NCBI GenBank assembly: GCA_022316685.1 | Contig: JAKJHU010000046.1 | Coordinates: 7,477,001 to 7,541,000 of the forward strand | Direction: 5' to 3' | DNA: 64,000 nucleotides | Origin: Progne subis subis | Lineage: Eukaryota > Chordata > Aves > Passeriformes > Hirundinidae | In this document: positions 39,044 to 51,118 of the stretch, piece by piece | How the letters are laid out: each line of letters opens with the position of its first letter | Numbering within the stretch: position 1 is the stretch's first letter | Position numbers and translations under genes: made by a program | The notes under the pieces: generated by a model | Databases searched by the model: none | What the model saw: only the letters and a program-made list of their open reading frames with translations | Told to the model about the DNA's origin: nothing

Positions 39044-39445
39044 AGAGTCACAGAATGGTTTGGGCTGGAAGGTTTGACCTTAGAGATCACCCAGCTTCCA
39101 GTGCCCTGCCATGGGCAGGGACACCTTCCACTAGATCAGGTTGCTTAAACTCCCATCAACCTGGCCTTGAACACTTCCATGGATGGGGCAGCCACAGCTT
39201 CTCTGGACAACCTCTTCCAGTGCCTCAACACCCTCACGGAAAAGAATTTCTTCTGTAAATCTAATACAAATTTCCCCTCTGCCAGTGTAAAGTCATTACA
39301 CCTTGTCATATCACCATGCCTTTGTAACAAGTCTCTCTCCAGCTCTCTTGCTGCCCCCTTAATTACTGGAAGCCCCTTTAATTACTGGAAGGCTGCTGTT
39401 AGGTTTTCTTGGAGCCTTAAGAGGCTGAGCAGCCCCAGTTCCTCT
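39044..39445 (-). mobile_element. CR1 LINE 3' fragment with internal duplication
   Basis: Reads AGTCACAGAATGGTTTGGGC, then CTGCCATGGGCAGGGACACC, TTCCACTAGATCAGGTTGCT, AACCTGGCCTTGAACACTTC and TCCAGCTCTCTTGCTGCCCC. This is the classic reverse complement of an avian CR1 3' end. The low coordinate is the 3' end, so the element lies on the minus strand, against DNTT. Near its truncated 5' end the piece CCCCTTAATTACTGGAAG (39355-39372) is repeated at 39373-39391 with one extra T, a short tandem duplication. It then runs into a CR1-like ...GGCTGAGCAGCCCCAG and fades near 39445. No coding capacity remains. Confidence 0.93.
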
Positions 39446-39922
39446 GCAATATCCATCAACGAGGAACTTGTTGCTGTTCTGGTTTTTGTGGTATTTGCTC
39501 AAATACATTAATATCATGGCAAATATCCCCGTGAGAACAGTGTTTTTCGATGGGCTGTTGATGGAACACTTGGCCTCCTCAAAACAGTGCAAAAATGTTA
39601 CAATTTTTGCTGTTGAAGGGTGATCAGCTAATGGCTGGGCCCTTGAAGGACCTGTGAAGAGAAGACTGATGTAGTCTGTGGACATACGTTTACAGACTTG
39701 GCACCATCAAGTAAAATTGTGCTAAGAGAAAAAAAGGTTTTGCTATATTCTATTATCTCTCTATGGAAGCTGTAAGTCAGAGGATATTGCAAATGACAGG
39801 CTGATTATTTGATGCGTGCTGTTTGACCTTGAAGCAATGGATGGTGATGTTTTCCTCTGATCTATATCTGACAAATCATCTGCTCATTTCTCAGATGGGA
39901 GCATAGTGAGAAGCAGGGGTAC

Positions 39923-40103
39923 TCGATACCTCGGCACAGACTGCGAGCGATGGGCGTTTGGTGGGGGATGCCGGGCGTGCTGTGCCCAGCTTGTGCCACT
40001 GAGCTGTGAAATAGGCCCAGCACTGCACTGGATGGAGCTGTTCCCTCGTCCTGCACCCGCCCGAGCCTCGCGGCGATGGGCTTCGCGTGCACCGGCAAAG
40101 AAA
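39923..40103. other. CpG-dense patch inside DNTT intron 2
   Basis: Within about 180 bp I count roughly 16 CpG dinucleotides by eye, with local GC well above the flanks, in an intron that is otherwise very poor in CpG. Clusters include CTCGCGGCGATGG and TTCGCGTGCACCGG. Open frames of 66-85 codons exist on both strands as a result of composition. It could be a small unmethylated regulatory island, an alternative promoter, or a recent insertion. It is too short for the usual CpG-island criteria of 200 bp or more. Confidence 0.55.
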
Positions 40104-43100
40104 TGAATTCATATGTCAAGAGAGCTGCAAGTCTGATCCAAAGCTCTGTGAAGTGAAGTGAGGGATTCCTGCTGACTCCTGAGGGTGTGGATTAGGCTCT
40201 GTGTGGACTGTGACCACACTGGGACCACGGCAGGATGAGCAGCATGTGCCCTCCTCTGAGGCACGCAGTGCCTGAATAATTAACAGGAACATTGCGCTCT
40301 TTGCTGCTGCTTCATTCTGATATTTAGATTATAAAGGATAATTCATAAATACCATCCTTTCCCAAGGAAAACGGTAGCTCCTGTTTATTTTTTTCCCAGT
40401 CATATTGCATTTTCATTGCCAGAAAATATTTTCTAGGTTTTTACATATAAGAATTACTATTTAATAACAGTTTGGGCTGGGGGGAGGGGGGAGTGAATAC
40501 AGCAGATGGAGCTGTCGCTCTCAGACTCAGCGTGATTCCATGATAGAATTTGTGTTTATATCTTAAATCCTTCCAAGGATATATTTTTATCATTTATAAC
40601 ATTTTTCAGTGAATCTGCTGGAGGGAGAATAGACCAAAGAAATTAATACAAAAAGAAAAAAGAACCAAAAGGAAGCCTTGCACCTACTGCTTTATTTTAT
40701 CTTACGGGCCATAAAACTATAAATACAGGGAATGCAAAGAAGTTCTCTAAACAAGTAATGCATCAAAACCATGAACAAAATTCTGTGAACATCCCTCAGA
40801 ATTTCACATCAGCATTAAAAGTGAACCAAATTACCTTTTATATACATTCTTAATTTCAGCAGTATGAGGGGACCTGTAGAATCAGATAGCTCAGAAAATA
40901 TGTTTTCATAATTTTTTTTCTTTCCAAAGCGGGAAACACCTTTGTCTTTCCCCAAAAGTCCTCCAAATTTTTTTAAGTCAATGCAAAGGCAATTGCCTTA
41001 GTTTCATATAAAACTCCTTTGGAATATTGGTGGAGCATAAACTTCTGAAAAAGGTATCGGCACTGTCAGGAGATCATTATTATACTTTGAGACTGGCTCT
41101 GCAAGTAAAAGCTTCTGTTTTTATTGAAACATAAAGATTTCATGCTAATAAATATAGAGTACAATAGGGAAGACAGTGACAGCTATACTGTTGTTTTTAA
41201 GGCTTATAGTTAAGACCAATCTTAATTATATAGTTGGTCTAAAGTAATAAACATTTTGTAAAGCAAACAAGGAGAAAACAAGGATTCTGGGAGTGTGGCA
41301 AATTTAAAAATAATTTTATTGTTTCATTGTCACTGTGCTAATTCTTTTTTCTGCCTTGAGAAATGAGGAAAGATTGAAGTAAAGGTTAATTTTCTTTTTA
41401 AGTACTAGACTGAACTCATACATAATGTAATTTAATTGTAATTTCACTGAAGACAAATTTGGTTCATTATGTCAGACTTGTAAAATGTGAAATGAAAGTG
41501 AATTAACAAACCTTGAACTCAAGCTAGATCATGAAGGTTTTGAAGTAAAAGGAATAGATTGCAGTGCGGGAATGTTTTGGGTGAAATCTTGTCCCCGTGT
41601 AGTTTTGTGGTCAAATTCCCATTAATCAATAGCAGTAAGATTTCTTCTTTCAGATCCTACAGTAGCCTATTTGGAAGGTTATTCTTCATTCAGGACATTT
41701 GTTTTATTGCATTAGTAAAAAGAAATGCCCTTCTCCATGCAAAACTAGGGAAATAAAGTCGGAGTTACAGACCATTAGCTAACAACCTGATTACAACTGT
41801 CATTAAAGTACATCTTTCTGTGGTAACGAATGATCCGAGAGATACTCTCCTGTTGATGATTTATAGAGAATAAAAGGTTGGTTGACCAGATTTAAGATGG
41901 ATAAAATTATTATTGATTCATTCAGTCACAGTTAACTTTTAGGGTTAGTAGCCATCAGTTAGTTTAATAAGCTTTGGAAACATGGCATCCAAATATCTGC
42001 TTTAAAAGGGAAGTAAAATATTTCTGTGGCAAAGCTCAGCCCTTGTCCTGAGACAACTTTCCTACCACAAGCAGATGGGTATCCTTGGCAATAGCAGGAC
42101 ATGGGCATTAATAGTTACACGAGGGCATCCCCACGTGCTAGAAAGTCCTGATGTTTCCTGGGTTGTGGGAGAGAAAGAGGCAGAGGGGAGGCTTTCAGAG
42201 GGATAAAAAGAGAGGTAGAGTTCCGTAAGGGTTGCTGCACACTCAGCAGCCTTAAGAACTATGCTGTGACTGCATGTCTTCTGCCTTTTCCTCAGTCAGA
42301 ACCTGGAAGTTGTTAGCTAATTAGGGTGTTTTTGTTGTTGTTGTTTGTTTTTTCCTAAAAGGAAAAGAGATTTATTTATTTGAACAAAGAATTTTTCTCC
42401 ACATTAGGGAAAGAAAGTGCCATCTTTTGATCCTTTGTCTTCTCATGTTGTCAGGAAAGCATCTCTCTCTATTTCATTGTGAAAGAGAGAGGCTGTAAGT
42501 AATGGAAGAAATCCTTCATACTGACAGTCAGAGTTTCTCAGGAAATAAAAATGAAACTTATCAACTGTCTGCCTTCTCTTCAGAAAATGCTGGATATCAG
42601 AGGACTTTATTATTTGGTCAATGCTGCCTGGGCTTTACAGAGCTCCTGGCTGGTTGTCTCTGCGCACTCCATTCACTGCTACTTCATTTTTTCCCTGTTA
42701 TTTCCCTATGTCATTATACTTCTTGGTGTGTTAAAAAATAATTTGACGGAGAGCAAAGTATTCCCCTACAAGATTAATTCTGCAATCAAGTCTGTCTGCT
42801 TTACAAATTTGTGGTAGTGGTAAAGTCTGTTTCTCCTGCTTATTCCATGTGGAAATGTCACTGTGAAAGAGTAGCAAGTGACATTCACTGCAGCCTGGAT
42901 GTGAGATAGGAACTCTGACTAGCTGTAGTGACACGTGGATTTTTTCAGTTGTTGCCCCTGTGCAGTGTATTGCAATTTCATTTTAATGTAGAGTTATTAA
43001 AAAAATATTAATGCTTATACTTTTCAATTTTTCTCTTATCTGCAGTTATTTCTTCCCAGTACTAGAAATTATTTTTGATGTAATGAGTTTCCAGGATTCC

Positions 43101-45304
43101 TTGTTCTACACTGTAATTGCTATTAATGGAAGTTTAGGTTTGTCCTGTAGTCTGTACAAACAATTTTTTTCCTATCTGGTTTTCCACCAAGTAGCAGTAT
43201 CAATTTGGCTCATGCTCTGCTGCTGATAGATCATTTCCATAGATCACATGTAGACATCATAATATTCCCTGCAAATCAGACTGGAGTAGTTATCATTTAC
43301 CAGATGTTTTTGCTGTTAATTTCTATCCAAAATGTCTTCTATCTTTATCTATAGTCAAGTCCAGTTAACTAACCGCATAATTCTTATTGATTAAGGAAAA
43401 TGCTCAAATATCTCTTCTAAGGCAGGAATAGGATGTTTATGTCCAGTCCATCACACTCTTAAATGCATAGATTTTCTGCATTAGTTTTGCCCTCCTCCAC
43501 AGTGCCAGCTAATGCTGCATGTAGGGCTCTTGTTCTTTGTGTCTGTGTCTCAGTGAAGGTAACAGCTTATTATATATTCTATTCAGTGACATTATGTTTG
43601 TTCACAGTCCTTGCAGCTGGCGCTACCATTTTGAGCAGTATATTAGCACTAATCAATCATAGTTTATATGATTTAAAATCAATTTTAAAACATAAATCAT
43701 GAATGTGTGCAGAAGTGGATGAGTTGTGCTGTTGTCCTGACTGAAACCCACTTTGGTTATTCCCAAGACTGGTCTTACACCTAAAATAGCTTTCCTCCTT
43801 TCAGGGTATGCTATGAAAACCACTATATAATTCACTGCTCCTTCAGTTGTGCAAGCAAATACCTTTTGTGTATGTGTGAATGCTGTTACGTAACTTCTTT
43901 GTATCAAAGACAAAGGCAGTTTAGCATGAAATTATAATTGGGGGTGTGGTTGTGAAGATACATACATGCTTATAGTTTGCTAGCCTTTTGTGTGTGATTG
44001 GATACAGAGGAAAAAGGGCTCATTATTCCATTATTGGTGTGAAAATTTATTTTATGTATCTTCATGAATTTTTTCGTTGTTGTTGTTATTATTGAACCCT
44101 TTCCCTGTGGCTTTCCACAGTGCACTAGGTCTTTGATGCATCTGCCAAAAGCTTTTAAGCAAAAGGACCAAGAGCAAAAAAAATACAGAGAACTGCTAAA
44201 GGTACTTCATGTTTCTGAAGTATTTCCAATTTGGCACTTTGAAGAAAATAAAGGAATTGAAGGACTGGATATATAAAGCAGCAGAAAACCAGTGTGAGAT
44301 TCCCTTTTTCTAGGTGCTGCCTAGTCAGGACATTCCCATGTTGAGGACTTGTGCTCAGGACTCTCTTTTGCCAGCGGAGATATAACTCTGAATCTTGCCT
44401 TTCAAGAGAATTCCCATCCTTCAGGGGTGGGTTGCTCACGGACCTGTATGACCTTGGTCTATTTTACGTGGAGCAAAATTAGTGAAAAGGGAATGAGCAT
44501 GGAGGCAGCCTGGAGACTGGGAAATGCCCATTCAAGTCTTGGCATCTGCCTCCTTTTCCTTGCTCTGGTGAATGTGCTAAAATGATGTCTGGATTGGATC
44601 AGCATCTATGGGGTTGGCTAAGGGAGAAACCACCACCAGCTGGCTGTTGAGTGAAAAAAGGATGGTGATTACTCTTCTGTAGCTGTTTATTGATGTTTCC
44701 TTCACTCTAAAATGACTACAAAATCAAATATTTAGCTTAAAGTATTAAATCCAAAAGAAAAATTTTCTATCATTTTACATGCAAGAGGGGAGAAAACTAT
44801 TTCCAATTCAAACAAAAATTTTTCTTCCACTACTGAATTTAGCTAGAGTCTGTGAAAAAGTCAGTTGAACATTTCTCTTTTGTGTAATACCCCTAATCTT
44901 GTATTCAATACTCTAGTGTTTTAGTTGAAAACTCTGTTTTAGAGCTTATCTGCTCTTAAAGCTTTGTAGTTTTTCAAACTTATTGCAATAGTGAGAGTAG
45001 TAGAGATACACAGCATTTAGAAAGACTTATTTTTTTAAAAAAACAATGGCAGTGCTCTTGTAAACTCCCTGCAAAACTTACTGCAGAAAATCAAAAATCC
45101 CAGTAATGACCAGATGAACTGTAGTGTCAGTCCAGCCAATGTGAAATCAACTGTTTTTCATAGGAGGATGGCAGGAGCATTATTATTTTCTTGCCTGCTC
45201 TTCAAAGGTTTGTATTTTGGGCTCATGAAATACATTCTTTTTTGTATTTTTAAGCTATTTGCCATGTGTGTCACTAACTTTTTTTTTTTTTTTACCCTTG
45301 TTAG

Positions 45305-45430
45305 GAGCAATATCAATCTCCTCCTCTGGATACACCTGAATTGGAAATGCCAACATTTATTGCAACAAAAGTATCTCAGTATTCATGCCAGAGGAAGACA
45401 ACTTTAAATAACTACAACAAGAAATTCACG
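45305..45430 (+). CDS. DNTT: DNTT exon 3: linker between BRCT and polymerase core
   Basis: A 17-T pyrimidine tract and CCCTTGTTAG form the acceptor. The exon is 126 nt, phase 0 at both ends, and gives residues 127-168. The first half (EQYQSPPLDTPELEMPTF) is Pro/Glu-rich and of low complexity, typical of the flexible, fast-evolving linker of TdT. The second half (KVSQYSCQRKTTLNNYNKKF) is conserved: the SQYSCQRKTTLNN block precedes the polymerase core in all TdT proteins I recall. The donor ACG|GTAATA is weak (C at -2, T at +5). Because the exon is frame-neutral, skipping it would remove 42 linker residues and leave both folded modules intact; that is inference only. Confidence 0.95.
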
Positions 45431-46424
45431 GTAATATTTATTCTATCCATAAAATAAAAACTAACATAATTAGAATAATTACTATAATACTTGCCTCAGT
45501 ATTTTCTGTGGTACCCTCAGCAAATTAATGAGTAAACAGGCAGCATAATAACAATTAAAAAAAGTTATAAATCTGCCATACGTAAATTAAAATTGAATGC
45601 AAGCTTAATTGCATCCTCTAAGTATTGCTGAAAGCTTAACACAGTGGATCTTTAAATACATTAATAGATTGTAAACACATGAATTTTTAAAACAAATGAT
45701 AGAATAACATTCCGAAAAAGTCTTTTAGCCTTTCAGCACAGTCTTATTTGACAAGCTGGAAGTATGATAAACAAAAGTTTGGTTTAGGTGAGTCCAAGGT
45801 TCTTCACAGTTGCTGTGCTGCCTTTCGGTTTGTCCAAGTGTTCAGTTCTTCAAAGTATGGTTCTAAACTTCAGATTTTCACAACTGAGCAGTTATGGAAA
45901 CAGACTGCATGTTAATTACTTTACCATCAGAGACTCTAATGTAGTGCAGTCTAAATATGTCTGGCATTGTTACATGCATATGTTTTAACTATAACATCAA
46001 ACACCATCTCATTTTTCTAAAGCTTTATTAATTTTTTTATTGTTGTTTACAATTTTTTTGATTCTGCTTTGTGTGTTCCTGTTAATACATACAAATATTT
46101 CAAGAAAATATTTGTAAGATCTACGTCAAAAAGAACAACAGATACCAGTTATTTGTGCATATAAATCCTTTACATGGTAAATACTAAAACCTATGGGAAT
46201 TCAGAACTAAAGATAAACCTACAAGCAACTCAAAACTGTCTTGATCTGGGAATGCACAGTGTGAAATCAAACAGCCTAAAATCTGGCTTGTTGTTATGCT
46301 TTGAAGTAATCAGCAAGTACATCAAATATATGTTATGGTAGTCAAGTAGGTTGAACTGTTTGCTTCTTTACAAAAGGTCCCATTTTGAGAAACATGATGG
46401 GAATTGAGTTTTTAACCTTGTTTT

Positions 46425-46480
46425 GAGCCTGATGTTGGACTAGAGACCTCCTGAGGTCCTTTCCAACATTCCCAAAACTG
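46425..46480 (+). mobile_element. Short CR1 3'-end fragment
   Basis: GATGTTGGACTAGAGACCTC followed by CTGAGGTCCTTTCCAACATT matches the plus-strand CR1 3' region, which commonly reads 'gttggactagatgacctc...aggtcccttccaacc'. The terminal short repeats after it are not recognisable, so it is an old remnant of about 50-60 bp. Confidence 0.75.
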
Positions 46481-49400
46481 TTTCTTTTGAAATGGGTGTA
46501 TTTCCCCACCTCCTGCTACAAAAACAGGGCTGTGATTGTAAGCATTTAACCACTTGAAAGCAGCAGTTCTTTCACTGTTTATAAATATCAAATACAAGCT
46601 GTTGTAGGGGAAAATGTCAGACCAAACATAGTATGAATACTTCCAGGCTTATCAATGCAGCAGTCTTAATGTCAAAGTACAGCTTGTATTTGGTAAGTGA
46701 ACACATTAGGAGTGGGGCGGTTTGATGATGGGAGTGCTGAGATTTCCTTCTGTTATCCTATATCTCAAACATTTCTGAGTCTGGGTAGACACTGGGCTTT
46801 GTGGTCACAAAAATGTCAGTTTTTCTTCAACATATTTGGAGAGTAACTTCTCCAAGTTCATGCTGTGTTTTGTGTCTGGAGATAGAAGTGGGCAAGTTTA
46901 TGTTGTGTGAGTCTATCTAGCATCATCACCTCAATGTAATGAGGTAAATCAGCTGTAGTGGAGATCCTTAGGGCTGTTGCTCTTATTCCTCACAGCCAAA
47001 GCTGGCAACAACAGCTGAAGGGTTGGATGTTTATGGGCTGCAGAACTGGCCCTTGCCTTGGAGAACTGCCAGTTAGTCTGCCTAACGTCACAGGAGCCTG
47101 ATTTTTATGTTTGTTGTTTTGTTGGCTTTGTATTAATCTTGTAATTCACGTTCTCAAATAAAAGCATTCCAACAGATTTTTCAGTGCAAGCACTTAGCAA
47201 ATGCACTGAAGCATTGGTATAATTCACTTGTGCATGCTGTGGGCAGCCAACCATTAAATGACAGATTTTCCTTGGGTCGATAGCATACATCCTGAAAATT
47301 GGGTCCAAACCCTCTAGAGTTATGTGTTGATGGCAGCATTTTGTTATAACAACCTTATTCTGTGAGTCAGGCTTGCTCCCTTTTCTTACAGGTTTTCTTT
47401 GGTTAGCTTGTTTTCTGACCATGCCCATAACCCGGGTACAAAGCTATTATTTTCTAATACATTCTTCTATGAACTCTTGGATTCTTCCTTTCATGGATTT
47501 TGCCCTGATATGTTGTATCCAGCTCCCCTTTCAAATAAGCCTTAGTTGTGTTTGAGAAAGTGCAGTAATTACATTCAAACAGTCACCAATAGGCAGCAAT
47601 ATGGGTACTGTAGGATTTGTATGTCCTGGTTTCTTGGGACAGGCACTTCTGGTGAGTTGATTTCTGAAGAAATTGAAAATTAGCGATCCTTTTTAATCTT
47701 GAGTCCTGTTCTGCGTATATTTCATCATGAAAGACTACTTATTAAAAAAAAAAATAGCAGAACTATTTGATGAGAGCTCATGAGGAAAAAGTGGTTTGAT
47801 ATACTAGGTGCAATTTCTGTGTTCAAATGTCTCCTGTTTCCCATCTGCTGTAATAGCCAGAAAGTGACTTCCAAAAAGTTACGACAAACCAGTTTTACAC
47901 ATGGAAGGAGCTACAGAAGGGTTGACAAAAATTGCAGATGCCAAGGTTTCATTATTGCATTCAGCGTGGGGCAAATCCCAGTCAAATAATTTATGAGCTG
48001 TTGTGTAGTGAGGCTTGTTGTGTGGAGAATACACTAAGCATGTCAGATGCCAAGGAGGAGACAGTGGAGTCATGTTCACGGAGTAGAAATGCAATGCTTC
48101 AGACTCGGTCTTTGTGCAGGCTTTGGGTCCCTGTGCCCTGCGTCCCACGGCCTGGGGGTGTGCGGGCTGAGAGCCCTGCCACAGCTGATCTGCCTGGTGC
48201 AGGGGTGCACCTGAACTCATCACCCTGCTCACAGCTCAGCTGTGCCCGCTCAGATGGGAAAAGCTGCAAAACAAAAGAGCAGATCCTTTGAGTAGACTGT
48301 ACCTTAGCAAGTTTCCTTTATGTTTGTCTTAAATATTAACGTTATTGTGGAATATAATATTACAATATTGTTCTCTGGTTTATTTGGAGCTATCTTGCCT
48401 CTCCGGCCGAAAATATACTCTTGGAGGCTGCATTGTGTTTTCTTGTGTTAAAATAAAAGGAGTCATTCTGCTGTGCCCAGGAGGGGTTGTTGGATTTGAA
48501 TACTAATATCAGACTGCAATAAAATTCAGAAAGACATTATTCTGTGAAGAAAATACAATTTAATTCTTACAGAAGAAACTAATTAAGTCAGAGGCAAATC
48601 GTTCTGTGATTCTGAGGCTTATTGCTAATGCTACTGGATGTTACTTTGCTTTGGCTGTTACTCATGGTAATGAGAATGTGGATGTTCAGCATGGGAAAGA
48701 CGCCTGGTTTCCTTTCTGCTATGTTAGAGAAAAATGAAAAATTTCTTTCTTCTTTTGTATCTACATAAAAAAAAGTACCAGTTATGCCAGTGGTTTAAGC
48801 AGTTATTATTATTATTTAATTTTAAAACATACCTCAGAAGATCCTCAATTTTATTTTTATAATGAACTTGGGAGCTGTGTAGTAGAAACCCATGAACTGA
48901 ATGGATACTCTCAATAACATGTAGTGTCCCACTGACATAACTTTCTTCAGTAAAAATTCTCCAGACTGTACCTCTGAATTATGATGTGAATATGTGCGAA
49001 GTATATACCTATTCAAAATTAATTGATGGTTTGGTCTAAGGAGTAAATATGTACTCAGATTTTTAAGATGAATGGGAAGGCGCCTCTTAAAATAAAGAGT
49101 ATGAATACATCTTTACTTTTTGCAATTTAAATTGGTATGATACATCAAGTGTGTGTTGCTTTTTAAACCATATTAATATATGTAATATGTATTTTGTATT
49201 TTATACTTCTTATTACACAGTGTGTCTATTATGTAGGCCATTGTTATTTGATTAATATTATAACTGCATTTCTGTGTGGTGTCAGCAGACCTTTCACATT
49301 TGTTTTGTTTTCTTTTACATCATGTGGAATAATACAAAAACTTCTCATGAATTGCACTCTGTTTCAAGAAATGAACTTGTTATTGTTCATTGATATGAGG

Positions 49401-49570
49401 AGCAAGTGGAACTAACATTTATTTCCAGTAATAGAGTTTAAGCAGGGACCCTGAGATCATGCATGTTGTGCTCTTATTGTTACTTTCTCAGCTCCTTTGT
49501 TTTCCTAGCTGACGTAAAATAACATAATAAAATCTTTGAGTCTGGGAAAGTGTTGGGTTTTTAAGTCCAG

Positions 49571-49636
49571 ATACAAAACAAAACAAAAAACCAAAAACAA
49601 AAAACAAAAAAAAAAAACAAAACAAAAAAAAAAAAT
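49571..49636. repeat. A-rich (CAAAA)n low-complexity tract
   Basis: About 65 bp of A with scattered C, as CAAAA, CCAAAAA and CAAAAAA units. It is simple sequence. No LINE or SINE body precedes it, so it is not clearly a retroposon tail. Confidence 0.8.
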
Positions 49637-51082
49637 CAGGCTGAACAAAAAGGAGTAATTTCATTTATTTGGAAGTCACTTTAGTCCATATTGCAGGATG
49701 GCCTAATTTGCTTAATTCTTCTTGAAATTTGCACCTGGTAGTATTTATTTTCTCTCTCAGCATACATAAAAGGCCATTCACATGCCAAATATCTCTTCCT
49801 ACCAACACATAGAATTGAGATTTACAGTAATGAAAGAGAGAGGAAAAATATTTGAATGGAAGATGGATTCTAAGACTTTGGTAAGTTTTGAATTGTCATC
49901 AGACACTGATGGCCCAGATGTGATGAGAAGTAGGACCGGTCCTTTGGATTTGCAACCTACTAAATAAACAAGTAGAAAAGAGTGACTGAGAGGGAAAGCA
50001 ATTTAACTCAAATTGCTTTTCTGAGTATAACAATTTTTCAAATACAATCCATGTACGATTTTTTTTTTTTTTTTTTAAATTACAATTTGCTTTTTAGCTC
50101 TTTGGCAAATTGAATTTACTTGCACAACAGTGTGTTAATATTTTTTTTAATTTGTGCTGCAGTAGTGTTTGCAGACTCAAGTAAGAGAGGGGCCTTTTTT
50201 ATGAGAGATGCTGTACAAGCACACTGTGAAAGCATTCAAGCCCTGGAGTGTTCACAGTCCTAATGGAGAGTGAATGGAAGATGCCAAGAGGAACAATGGT
50301 AGGGAGGTGTGAAGCAGCTTTCCAAGGTCTCGCAGCAAAGTTGTGAGCGTACGCATGGCAGCAAGACAAGTGCCCTTCACGAAGCTGTAATAAATTATTT
50401 ACAAAATAGGTTTAAAATATGTTTTCTTGTGTGATATTTGTGGTTTTTGTTCTAGCAGGGTCTTAAATGAGTTTATTAAAGACTGTTTTGCAAGTAGCAA
50501 TGGACCTGCTCTGACACTGTTGTTGAAATGAGCAGGATATATGAAATAACCCACTGGGAGCATTAATTTGTTTTGATTTCTGCATGACCTGTACTCTGAT
50601 AATCATGCTGAATGTTATGGAGTCAGCTGTTCAGCAGACAGAAACTAGCATGGTCTTACTGATTACTATTTTTTTCTGAGAATCTTTCTCCTATAATTGT
50701 TGAGAATCTTGCACTTTTTGTTGGTTTTTGAGGGATTTTTTTTAGCATTTATAGTATTTAATCTGCGTTTTTTGTATACGTAAGGTGATTACTGGTAACT
50801 TTGTGTTGTTAATGATATTTTACCTTATTAGTTCTTAAATACCAGATACTAAATGAGATTCACAATTCCTCTCTACATCTGTCACCTTTCTTATTTTTAA
50901 CACAATTCAGCAAAATTTTAGTGTTTTTTGGATCTTACCCAGGGGAATCTGGAAGTGCATTTAAACCCCAAATTTTTCCATGAGTCCAACAAACATTTCA
51001 CAGTTTCAGAGAGGAAGTAAAATTTTCAATAACTGAAGAATTGAAATGCAGCCCTGCTCAGTTCCAAATTTAATTAAAGCAA

Positions 51083-51118
51083 ACCCTGCAGATAATGAAG
51101 ACCCTGAAGATAATGAAA
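51083..51118. repeat. 18-bp tandem duplication
   Basis: ACCCTGCAGATAATGAAG is followed directly by ACCCTGAAGATAATGAAA, two copies with two differences. It is a small local duplication in intron 3. Confidence 0.75.

Larger units (their letters stand above)
38795..45304 (+). other. DNTT: DNTT intron 2
   Basis: A 6.5-kb GT-AG phase-0 intron. It holds a CR1 copy at 39044-39445, the CpG-dense patch at 39923-40103, a GTT/GTTT-rich stretch near 42330-42352, and the long T run at 45278-45294 that serves as polypyrimidine tract for exon 3. Open frames up to 97 codons within it lack known domains and most are chance. Confidence 0.9.
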
